DNA from: Sarcocystis neurona
Taxonomy: Eukaryota; Apicomplexa; Conoidasida; Eucoccidiorida; Sarcocystidae
Assembly: GCA_000727475.1 (NCBI GenBank)
Contig: KL647295.1
Span: forward strand, 2,688,476-2,752,475
Length of the DNA stretch: 64,000 nt
Reading direction: 5' to 3'
How positions within the stretch are numbered: the first letter of the stretch is position 1; every line of letters starts with the position of its first letter. The position numbers and the translations under genes are program-made. The notes under the pieces are model-generated. The model was not told where the DNA came from and ran no database searches. It saw only the letters and a list, made by a program, of their open reading frames with translations. This document shows, in pieces, positions 1-11,300 of the stretch.

Positions 1-785
1 TTAGAATGCCTTCTCATCTTCTAACACGGACGTGTGGACAGCCGAGAAATTTCCGTTATGAGCGCCGCAGCAGTTGCAATGGTATTGATTTTGACACTGA
101 CAGTAGAAACACCAGTGGCAGTCCTGGCAGTACCAGTGGTACTCACAGTAGTACCAATACGGAGGCCGAGTATTACAATCGTAGTATTAGTAGTTGTAGC
201 AGCACTAAAGGTAGCCGCAGTAGCACACACAGTACGAGTGAGCTACTAGTTCAAGTCTTGATAGTAGTAGAACGAATGATGTAAGTGTCGGCGTCAGTAG
301 TTCCACTAGTCGTAGAGGTGGTAGGGGTAGCGGGAGTAGGACTGAGTAGTAGTAGCGGTGGTAGTAGTAGTAGTACTAGTAGTAGTAGTAGTCGAAGTAG
401 GAGTGTTAGTAATATCTGTCGTATTTCAATCGCATGAAAGCCAGTAGTGTTGCGGCCAGCAATGGCAGGAGTACGCGCCATAGCGGTTGTAACAGTAGCG
501 GTAGCGTTTGTTGTAGCTGTAGCAGTCTCGGCACGTCAGCTAGCAATAGTAGGGGGAGTCAGCGGAATGAGTGCAGCATTAAAATGTGCAGTAATCATTG
601 TTGGCTTTTTACTATATGCGAGTGTCCTACGTAGAATGGCTATCCTAAGGGCTGGGCGATGGGGTACGTAGCTGCTCCCGTAGTAAAGAAGGTACAGAGC
701 GAAAAGCAGTTGTAATACGAGCAATAGTAATAAGAGGATTACGGGTAGCGAGAGCCGTAGAAAGAAGTTGCAAAGCAGTCACCCG
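1..785. repeat. Degenerate GTA/AGT trinucleotide repeat block
   Basis: Imperfect GTA/AGT/GTG triplets run through most of this stretch, densest around 280-400 where AGT units follow one another. The open frames across it in several phases are Val/Ala- or Ser-rich and are produced by the triplet periodicity, so no gene is called. It looks like an old, mutated trinucleotide array rather than a fresh microsatellite. Confidence 0.75.
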
Positions 786-865
786 CCTGTGTGATGTGTA
801 TCAATTATGATAAACCAAAAGACAAGCAATACAACGTTCGTAGGAACAGTGCCACAATCCAGCAG

Positions 866-1045
866 TAATAATAATGGCAGTAGCAGTTACAGGAGTGCTA
901 CTAGTAGTAGTTGTTGTTGTGGTAGAAACAGTAGTGGTAGGAGTAGTAGTAGTAGTAGTAATAGTAGTAGTAGTAGTGATAATAGTAGTAGTAGTAATAG
1001 TGATAGGAGTTGTAGTAGAAGCAGCGGTAATTGTAGCAGTGGTGC
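866..1045. repeat. AGT/GTA trinucleotide microsatellite
   Basis: A purer AGT array continues the block upstream, with near-perfect AGT units at about 940-1005. It is open as poly-Ser on the plus strand and as poly-Val or poly-Thr in other frames, which is expected of a triplet array. No coding signal beyond periodicity is visible. Confidence 0.8.
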
Positions 1046-2758
1046 TCATCGATATTACTGGCAAGATAACGCCATATAATTCTATTTTAACTACCATCTT
1101 TTCCTCTACGTAGAAATGTGCCCGTACTTTTTTTTGCATTAGACTGGTAGTGCCGTCGTCACTCTAAGTGTGCCGCTTGTAGCCGTACTGATTCTCAGGT
1201 CACGTTCATAAATAAACTCTTCGTGATACCTGTAGACACCAGCGGTTCACTGTGAATAATGCTATTGACGCTAGGGGAGCTAGGTGCACGAGGAAGAGTG
1301 GGGCTTTGCAGCTTTCGCTGTTTACAGACACGGCGAGAACCGCGCATGTCTTCGTTGCATGCTACTGCAAGTGCAAAAAATGGAATTGAGGAAGGTTTCT
1401 CCGAATCAAAGCTTTGTCTATGGAACAGTTTCACTTCCAACTGTAGCTACACCAGGCAACGACACCGAACCTTTGCAAAAGTGCTCGGTGCTATCCTCGT
1501 TGTGGCAGCTACTCTCTTTCCGTGACTGCATTGGTTTTGTTCCTTGACCAAGACGAAAATTCTGCAATATATTTTTTAGAGACGCATTTCCTATGGTGGA
1601 CATCGAGAAACGACCTATCTGGAGTGCCCTTGTGGCACAATGGGGACATTATTTCCCTCGCAACTCTATCCTAGCAGAAACAATGAATTACGCTGACGAC
1701 AAATCCGTGGAATTCCTCTCTTTTTCCCCTCGTGCTCGCTTGCCGTATTTCAGTGACGTTAACGTGCACATAGAAGCATTGAAGTAGGACTGTTTGTACA
1801 TCCCTATGCCACCAAACATCATTCTTCACGTATACTCGTGCTCGTGAGCAGTGGGCGTGAAAAATAACACTACTGTACAGCTCTCTTTAGTAGTTACTGA
1901 CGCCCAGCGACTAATAGCAGAAGAAGAAATGCGCTTTACCGCTGCTTCTTCTGCATTGTGATCCTAAGACAGTGAAGTAAAGCAGCTTTTCCACATAAAG
2001 TGGAGTGAACTCTGTCTTTGGCCCTACGATAGAGATGCGACAGCCGTCCGTCACTACCGGAGTCGCCTTCGGTGTGGAAAGCTTACTATTGCGTGAGAAG
2101 CTATTTTTTCCCTGATAATCCCAGCTGGATGGAGGTGTTCGTCTTTACCGGTAGATTTTTGCTCCAAGTGTAGGTTCAACCGCCAAACTGGGTCTTCGAA
2201 AACGTCGCGGATTTTCGCGGCTGAAGAAACGCAAAAAAACGTAGCAATATGGACGACAGCAGTTTCTTCTCAGGCTTTGATTCCCAGTTTGATGCGGCGT
2301 CCGTACTGAGTGTGTCCAATGCAGATTTATGAATGTATGTGCGGTGGACGCGTCGGTGCGTTGATTTCTCTTAATATGCGTACGCGTCGCCGGACATGCG
2401 GACACTAACGGGCGTGCATTTGCACTACACAAATGCATACGCATATGCAAAGGTACACACACGTGTGTACACGTACATATAGATGCGTTTTCACTAAAAT
2501 TTGCGCACCTTTCCGGAGAGCCCCAATTTTTTCTAATTCTTCAGGCGGGCCGCAGCCTCTTGACGCTCACGTTTTTCCTTCGTCCTACTCTTCCCGTCTT
2601 TAGAACACGGTTGATTTCATCGCATATGTGCGAGCCCATTCCATACAGGTAGCTACATATGTATATATATATATATATGCGTGTCGGTAACGGAACACGT
2701 GTGAGTGTATGTGCACACATGTTTATCCATGCGTACATAGAACGCGTCGATGTGCATG

Positions 2759-2789
<31 letters not shown>
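1046..2789. other. Non-coding or unresolved sequence
   Basis: No gene could be supported. A 64-codon plus-strand ORF at 1593-1787 starts with ATG and has an ordinary amino-acid composition, and open stretches at 1259-1547 overlap in two frames, but none has a recognisable domain or clear splice partners. TATATA-rich sequence begins at about 2650 and leads into the assembly gap. Confidence 0.5.
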
Positions 2790-3397
2790 NNNNNNNNNNN
2801 NNNNNNNNNNNNNNNNNNNNNNNNNNNNNNNNNNNNNNNNNNNNNNNNNNNNNNNNNNNNNNNNNNNNNNNNNNNNNNNNNNNNNNNNNNNNNNNNNNNN
2901 NNNNNNNNNNNNNNNNNNNNNNNNNNNNNNNNNNNNNNNNNNNNNNNNNNNNNNNNNNNNNNNNNNNNNNNNNNNNNNNNNNNNNNNNNNNNNNNNNNNN
3001 NNNNNNNNNNNNNNNNNNNNNNNNNNNNNNNNNNNNNNNNNNNNNNNNNNNNNNNNNNNNNNNNNNNNNNNNNNNNNNNNNNNNNNNNNNNNNNNNNNNN
3101 NNNNNNNNNNNNNNNNNNNNNNNNNNNNNNNNNNNNNNNNNNNNNNNNNNNNNNNNNNNNNNNNNNNNNNNNNNNNNNNNNNNNNNNNNNNNNNNNNNNN
3201 NNNNNNNNNNNNNNNNNNNNNNNNNNNNNNNNNNNNNNNNNNNNNNNNNNNNNNNNNNNNNNNNNNNNNNNNNNNNNNNNNNNNNNNNNNNNNNNNNNNN
3301 NNNNNNNNNNNNNNNNNNNNNNNNNNNNNNNNNNNNNNNNNNNNNNNNNNNNNNNNNNNNNNNNNNNNNNNNNNNNNNNNNNNNNNNNNNNNNNNNN
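2790..3397. other. Assembly gap (run of N)
   Basis: 608 undetermined bases. Both sides are TATATATA dinucleotide arrays, so the gap almost certainly replaces an expanded or collapsed TA microsatellite. Its true length is unknown, and any frame running through it is meaningless. Confidence 0.98.
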
Positions 3398-3432
<35 letters not shown>

Positions 3433-5170
3433 ATCCGTAGAAAAGTGAATGTAAATACCAAAGTATGTATATTTGTTTCTCCTCGTTGAGCTTAGCCTCT
3501 GTTGTCTTCACTCCGTGTACAATTTCGCCTCCGCCATCCCGTTGATTTCTCGCTTGAGGCGGGGAGATTCCGGTGTACATACAGCGGGACAGAGCCAGAG
3601 AATCTCGCGGCGTGGATAGCGAGTAGTTGAGTGTAGCCACTTTACATCCACTGGCTCCTCAACTTGTGTGGCTTACGGACGCACACCGCTTTACTTGAAA
3701 GTGCGGAGGACTCTCAGCTCAGATTCAGTCCCGAAGTCAAATGCTCCGAGCTGTTGCGCAAGGGAACGCCTTCAGGCGTATGTACACCTGAACTGTCCTC
3801 CCACGTCTTGCCTGTCCTTATCTTCTTTTCTCCGACTTCTGAACTTGGTGTACGTCGCCTCTCCACAGGACAAGAACCTCTTTATTAGTTCCCCCCCCGC
3901 CGCCTTTTGTGTGCAAATTTGTGTGTGCTGGGAAGAACGGGCAGCCGTCTTCTTTTTCCCGTTATATCCGTTGCATCGCCTTTTCCCTTATCTTCTGCGT
4001 TGTCCCACACGGTCTGCATTCCCGTTTGTTTTACAGCTGCGTTGTGCTCCTATCTACCTGCAAAAATCCACATTGATACACACTCGCCTTTGCACAGATA
4101 AACACGTGTATATATATATATTCATGCACACCTATATACACCTCCGCAGAACAACACGTATATGTATGGACGTGCTGTCGTAAGTCATTGTGTCCCCCGC
4201 GGCTAGCTGCGGAGCTCCCTTCCTCGCTGTGTGCGTACCCCCACATATATTTTTTCCTGTCTGTCTTTGTGAGAGTCTGTGAGTTGCTGTCGTAGATTTG
4301 ATAGAACACTTCCCACAAAACAGTCCCTTCCACTACTTTTGCCTTTTCCGTCTTCTTGTTCTTCACTTCTCGCCGACCACTGCTGCAATTTTTTTCGAAC
4401 TGGTGGATAATAATATTTGATGAACTTCTTCTCCTACCTGCACCCGACTGCCGGCTTCACCGGCATCCTCCTCCTCTCGTCTCCTCTCCATGCTCACGTT
4501 TATCAAGTCTGCGAGTCGTCTCGCTTTCGTCTTGCGTCCTGCATGCCCCCAGCGTCCTCGTGATATGTGGCGCTGCTGCTAAGGGGCGACCTCGATACCT
4601 TCCCGCCCTTGCGCGTTCCCCTCTTTATCTTCCTCAGGACCAACGCTGATTTTTTCTGAACCCATATGCGTGTGGCAGATGTACGTATCTCTGCAACATA
4701 CATATCTCTTTGTGTGTATCTCCTCCTGATAGGAGTGTGTGTGTGTGTGTATTACAGGGTGTAAAAGCTCCCTATAGTCCCTGTGCGCAGCTCTACGTTG
4801 ACAGCACGTTGACGTGTTTCCATCTCCTTATCTAACGATATACCCACGTAGAAGGAGAGAAAATTTACCCATAGTCTAAGATGTTCATGTGGAACAAGGG
4901 AGACTTCTGCATATGTATATGTATATATATGTGTATATTGAGAAAGAGGGGCACCTACATATATGTGTCTATCGACTAGCATATAGAGAGAAGCATTTAT
5001 ATGTATATATGTATATGTGTATATATATATAGGAGAGAGGCGCAAACACGTACGTACAAGTACGTGGAAGGGAAGATATCTGTCAGTATTGGCTGCCCAG
5101 GCTTTTTTGCGAATAGAGCGTACAGGACTACATCCCCTGATCCCTCGAGGCTACCTGGCTGATTCTACTA
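3398..5170. other. Pyrimidine-rich non-coding region upstream of the VTT gene
   Basis: The plus strand is C/T-rich with short TATATG microsatellites near 4110, 4910 and 5000. ORFs here reach 171 codons (3668-4183) but are of low-complexity composition, lack known motifs, and end in translated TATATA repeat. The region lies directly upstream of the VTT gene and presumably holds its promoter and 5' leader; no specific promoter element is recognised. Confidence 0.5.
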
Positions 5171-5174
5171 AATT

Positions 5175-5330
5175 CACTTCAACGCAGCAGCAGCACCACA
5201 GCAGCAGCATAACAGCGGCAGCAGCAGCACGACAGCAACAGAGGAACAGCGGAACAGCAAGGGAACTACTGAGCAGCAGCAGAGCAGCAGCGGGACAGCA
5301 GAGCAGCAGCGGAGGAGCAGAGCAGCGCTG
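5175..5330 (+). repeat. Degenerate CAG repeat in the VTT gene 5' leader
   Basis: CAG and related CGG/CAA/CAC triplets fill this stretch, ending about 60 bases before the ATG chosen for the VTT gene at 5393. It is the same type of repeat found in the coding exons of this window but here lies outside the inferred reading frame, so it would sit in the 5' leader or promoter-proximal region. Confidence 0.75.
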
Positions 5331-5392
5331 GCGTAGCAACCGCGTCTCAGGAAGAGTCGCTGTCCCGTGTTGATCCAGTTTTTCTGTTGAAG

Positions 5393-8300
5393 ATGGCGAA
5401 GATGTTTCCATCACTTCCACTATTCCCGTTCTCTGCGTCCTCCTCTTTTTCCTCTCCTTCCTCTTCCTCTTCTTCGTCTCTATCTTGCTGCTCTCCCGAT
5501 GGAGCAGCAGGAGCGACGCCGAAGCGAAGGAGCCACACGGCCAGCGACTGCTGCTGGACAACGGGTGGTGCTGTTGCTACTGCGTTTAACGAAGAAAACT
5601 CAAAGAAATTAACGACGTTGCACGACAGGGTCTCGAGGCGGTCATTGCTGGTCAAATTCCTGACGATGACACTGCTGTTTCTTCTCGCTGTTGCAGGCCT
5701 CGTGAATTTCTACTATCACCTCCCAGGTGTATAGACACTCCCTGCCCCTCCCGCCTGCGCGCGCGCACACACACACAGAGCCACTCCACGCCGCTGTATG
5801 TACACTCCGTATGCAGCGGTGTGACCGTCGTATACACAGGCAGAGGTGGTTGCTACATAAATACCGCGCACTGCTGCGTTCTGCTGCTGCGGCTGCGGCT
5901 ACCGGTGTATAACTTCTCGCTTGCAAGTGAGAGCGGCGCCGCAACAGCGCAGCAGCAGCAGAAGCGCCTTAAGAGAAACAATACCACCTTCCTGAAGAAG
6001 ACAACGCAGATAAAAAAGACTGTGCAGATGCAGACAGAGAAAATAGATACCGGCACCCGACGAGGCGAAGCACGCACGCGGCTTTAGTAATAGAGAAACG
6101 AGATCTCTACTCTTCTCCCATGCACGACACATTTGAAGAACTCCGAGATCCATACAAAAGTCTTAATAGCTCTTGTCCGCATCTGCACCTGCCGTCGACT
6201 CAAGTCTATTTATCTCTGTATTCAACTATCCACACGCGTACATATATTTGTGTATAGGCGTGTGTCCTCCACAGAGATCTCTACAGATACGTATATCTAT
6301 CTGTGTGTGAAGGTTCTCCCTATACATATTTCTCCGCGTATCAACACGTAAGAGAAGAATCTCTATTCATATATAAGTATATCTACACAGATGTCTACCT
6401 CCGTATATGTGTTTCTACTCTTCTCTCTGTATTTGTGTGTACGCCTGCGACACCTGTGTGTGCACCTTTGATCGGCGTCTATATACAAGCCTATGCTCGC
6501 GCAAATATATTTATGTGCTGACGCGCATGTCGACGTGAATGTTTTCTTCGGGACTTCCTCTTTCTCTTTTTCTGTTTCACTCATTGTTTGGTCATCTTCG
6601 TTTGTGTCACTTTCTTTTGTGTGCGTAGGTCTCTCAGGGAAAACTCGCGCAGAACTGGCACAGCTGCTGCCCTCTTCGTGGAGCGAAAGTGGAAAACTGC
6701 GGCAGTTAGAAACAGTGCGAGGCGTGTTCCGCGTCTTCTCCGAATATAAGGCGACCCACCCGTGGACCACGTGGTTCTTCCTTTGTTGCTGTTACCTGCT
6801 GTACCAAGCCTTTCCTTTTTTCACGTTCACATTCCCTGGTATGCGTCGACCCCTGCTTTTATTACTTCCGAAGAGCTACTTGGCCACGAATGTATATGTT
6901 AATCATCTACGTGATACGACTTGCGCTATATCATATATATGTATGTAGGTGGTAACCACTACGCGGGCCTTCGCTTCGGTGCCCACAAATATACGTAATG
7001 TATTTATACGTGTATACGTACATATATCTGCGTGCGAGTGTGTGTGTGTGTGTGTATGTGTGTGTATGTATGTATTTATGTATGCGCGTACGTATGTGCC
7101 TACTCATGTATGTATGTATGTATACGTGTATACGTATATGCATGCATATACATGCATGCGTATGTATGTATTTTTATATGTATGTATGTATATGTGTGTA
7201 CATTTACATGTATGTATGTATGCATGTATGTATATGTATGTATCTACCTATGTGCGTATGTGTATGTAATGTATGTATGTGTGTATATGTATGGGTTGTA
7301 TGTATATATATATGTATGTACGTACATATGTATATGTATGTATGTATATGTGTGTACGTATATGTATGTATGTGTATATAATGTATGTATGTACATGCAC
7401 GTAGGTATATGTATGTATGTGGATATATATATATGTATGTGTATAGATGTATGTATATATATGTATGGACGTACGTCTATATGTACGTATGCATGTACGT
7501 ATGTAGGTATGTATGTAGGTGTGTATGTATAGGTGGTTGAATGTATATTTGAATATTTGTACCTTTGTGTATACGGGTATGACGCATGGAAGCGTGTGTG
7601 TACGTGGCTGACTGCCTATATCTGTCAACTAGTAAATTCTACGTGTAATACATGTATACATATAAAGCAGTCGAGATATATGTAGACGCCTGCGTTTTTG
7701 CACGCATGTGGGGTGTACGTACACCTCCAAGATATACCTGGCGCCCGCGCCTCGGTGTAGAGAAAGCTGTTTTCCCGTTTCTACGTGGGGGTGTAAGCAC
7801 CCGCGTATGTCTACAGAGAGGAATACCTACAACGTGTAAACCTGTGCGCCCCATGCACTCATGTAGAAATATATTTGTATAGGTGTGTGTCTATAATACT
7901 AGCCACAGCCAAACATAGATACCTGTGCTGCGCATGCGCGCTGATATATGCGTGTATATATGAACTGCTTGCATGTGAGAGGGTTGGTGCGGAGCAAAAG
8001 GGAAGAATTTTTCGAGAAAAGATGCGAGGTGGAGTTTCTTTTCGTGAGCCGCGGGTCGAAGAAGTGGCGTCTCTGCCGGGGGACTTCTGCTGCGCATTCG
8101 TCTGCGGCAACTTCTTCGTTCTGTGTAGAAGTCTACCAGTGCAGGAGTGTACATTCCTCGCACTGTAACGAGGAGGTCTTCTGTATAAATGTCCACAAAT
8201 GGTCCGCCACGCACATCTACAAAAGCAACGAGTTCCTTCTGCTCTACGCAGGTGGCTCTCGTTTCTCTTGCAAGTGACCCCACGCTGTTTCTACGTAACG

Positions 8301-11300
8301 CATGCGACGTCGTGCGAAGAGAAATGCCCCGCCACTGGTGCATGCATTCTTCCTGACTTCTCACGTGTGTATATGTGTATGTTTGTGTAGCACTTCTTTT
8401 CCACACTTTACGTCCTTTGCATGTGTGTTCATACGTGTACATGTATGTACGGGTATGTGACTGTGTATATATATTTCTTCGACCTTCTTACACGTGTATG
8501 TGCATGTGTGCTGTCGGCTTTGTATGGACCTCTTCGGTCCATATCATCACACTTGCAGACCCATATATACACATACGCATACGTACACAGAATTTGTCAA
8601 GTATATAATGAAGGGTTGATAAAATCTTCACAGACACAAGCGTGCGCCGCTGTTTTGCGAATCCCTTCGTGTGCAGCCGCCCACGTCCACAACTCTTCTC
8701 TCTGTACTTGTGTGAGTCCCTACTTTTGCGAGTTTTTTCGTGCTCAGCGGTCGAGACGTCGACAAAGTCTTCTTATTCTTTAGTTCTACAGACATGTGGT
8801 CCTCCTTTCTTCGACTTTTTATATGTGTGACTTTTACAGGAACTGCCACACTGGTGACGCTGCTGTTGGGAGCGTTATATCCGACGCCTGTTGCGTTTAT
8901 AACAGCAAACGCTCTAGCGGCAATTGGGCCGTCTGCGGCGTATTTTATGATTTGCTTTATTGGCAAACCCATCGTGGTAGGCAGCCCTAAGCCTCTGTTC
9001 CCCGCCTGTCTTGGGGCGAGAGACCACCGCCGTCTTTTGCAGTTCTCATTCGTCCGCCTGCCTTGTCCAGAGCTGCTGCTGTTGGTGTTGCAGCGACGAC
9101 ACTTGCACCTACACCATCCGTGAAACTGCTGACGTTCCTGCTGCTGCCGCTGGAGCGCACTTTGCTGCGGATGTTGTTATAGAGGCGTTTAGGGCTGCAC
9201 CGGCTACCGTTATCGACGCTGCTGCTCCTACTGCTGCTGGTCTCGTTGCTGTTGCTGCTGCCCGTGCTGTTGCTGCTGTTACCGTTGCTGTTGCTTCTGT
9301 TGCTGCTGCAGTGGCTGCCGCATTTACTGCTGCTGCTGCTGCAGGAGTCGCTGCTGCTGCTGCTGCAGTAGTTGCTGCTGCTGTGGCTGCTGCTGCTGCT
9401 GCCTGTAAAGGAATAGGGAGAAGTAGTCGTATTTGCATGGTTGGGGCGGGGCGTGGAGGTCGAAAAATATGTCTTGCTGCTGACCACGCTGCTGCTGCTT
9501 TCCCTCCTGAGCCCGCAGTCACATGCAGGACGAGAGGAACCTTCGTTTATTGCAGCTGTTATTGTGAGGTAAAGTCGCTGCTGCTGCTGCCGGCGCCGCT
9601 GCTGTTCTTTCTCTTCGCCGAGGTAGAGGACGACTTCACCTGCTGCAGATGCGGATCAGCTGCTGCTGCTACGCCTGCTTCTTCTTCTTTGTGAAGGTGG
9701 AAAAGCGGGTGACGTTTTTTTGTTGTTGCTGTCCTGGCTGCTATAAAACAGCAGCAGTCTGCCGTAACTTCTGCTGCTGCTGCCGCTGCTAGAGAAAGTT
9801 TGCTGCAGCTGTTCTTGCTTCTGCTAAGACGCCTCTGCGGATGCTGCTGCCGCTTTTCCTATGGCGGCCAGGTGTTGCTGCTGCTCTTGCAACTCGAAGA
9901 AAGGGCACGTCCATCCAAATTTGCACATGTATATATATGTATTCTCTGTGTGTATGTATATAGGGATACGTACACCAAAGCGAGAAAAGCAGTCTTGGCT
10001 TGACAAGTGAAACAGACTTTTTTGGCTGCTGCCATATACAACGTTGAAGAGACAGAAAGAGAGTGATACATACGGCCATCTGATCGATAGGCGGTGCTGC
10101 TACGTTTGATAGTACCTCCTTTTCTCGTATTTGCTGCTGCGACGGTGTAGCTGCGATGGTGTTCCTAGAGCTGCATGTGGGGCTACTGCTACCAGCCTTG
10201 TGGCCTCTGCTGCTCTAGCAGCCCACTTCCTGCAAATGTTCTCCTCTTCTGTTCGACGGAGAGAAGAATCGGCGGCGGGGGCTGCTTCTGAACCCGGGAT
10301 GTGGGAAGGCTGCTGTTGCTGCGACAGCCGCTGGTGCTGTTGCTCTGAGCAGCCCTGGGGATGCTTATGAAGGCGGGAGCCGCTGTTGCTGCGACAATCG
10401 CTGCTGTTGCTGCTGCTCAGAGTGTCGGTGACAACTCTCCTTGGCGATGCCGCATCGTTGCTGCAATCGTTGTTGCTGCTTCGACGCTCGGCGCACGCGA
10501 TTTTTGTTGCTCCTCTTCCTGCTGCTGTCTGCCTGTCTGCGTGTGTATACCCGTGGTGACAGAGCATGTGCTGCTGCCGCTGCTCGCTGCTGCTGCTTTT
10601 GTAGCTGGGATGCTTGCTACGTGTCCTGCTGTTACTGCTGCGCGAGCTAGTGTTGCTGCTGCGTCTGCTGCTGGTGTGTTCTGTGCTGCTGCCTCTCCTG
10701 CTACTCCGCTCTGTGCTGCCGCGTCTGCTGTTCGGGGTCGCTGGGCTCTTCCTGCTGCTACCGCGCGTCTTCCGCTGCTGCCGGGTCGTCTGTTGTGCTT
10801 CTGGTGCTGCTGCGGCTGCTGCTGCCTTTCCTCCCGCTGCTTTCTGCTGCCGCTGCTGCTTCGTCTCCTCGTGAGCTCCTGCTTCTCCTGCTGTCACTGA
10901 TTCGAAGCTGCTACCGCATTTTCCTCTGCAGCTGCTGCTTGTGTTGTGGGCGACAGGCGTTCTTATTCGCAGATAAGCTGGAGAGGCTGAGTCGTATCTT
11001 AAGAACGAAGGGCAGGACTCAACAGCGGCAGCAGCAAAGCAGCAGCAGCAGCCTCAGCAGCAGCAGCAGCCGTAACAGTAGCACAAAGAGAAGAAGCAGC
11101 AGCAGCGGTGGATGTGGCGGCGGAGGGGAAGTGTGGGGCGGTGTCTGCGTCTCTGGCGGAACTGAACAAGACGGCCGCAGCAGAGGAAGGGCAGAAACTG
11201 CAGTAGCAGGGACATGCAGCAGCAGCAGGAGGAGGACTGCCAGAAGAGGAGAGAAAGGAGGAAGCGGAGGAGAACCGCGAAGAAGCGACAGCAGAACAAG

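Noticed and set aside
2541..3640. ORFs of up to 306 codons across the N run, on both strands
   Set aside because: They are open only because N has no stop codons; the flanks are TA-repeat Tyr/Ile dipeptides.
6998..7628. Overlapping ORFs of 106-166 codons on both strands
   Set aside because: They are translated TGTATG/TATATG microsatellite within VTT intron 2, open in all frames.
8977..9120. Read-through of VTT exon 3 past 8976
   Set aside because: The frame stays open after GKPIV, but the sequence loses VTT character at the GTAGGC donor, and the exon at 10957 restores it in phase.
9011..9694. Plus-strand ORF of 227 codons, Ala-rich
   Set aside because: It is a reading of GCT triplets inside VTT intron 3. 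The flanking exons join in phase without it, and it has no start context or domain.
10100..10897. Minus-strand ORF of 265 codons, Gln/Ser/Arg-rich
   Set aside because: It is the antisense reading of the CTG tract in VTT intron 3; composition comes only from the triplet repeat.
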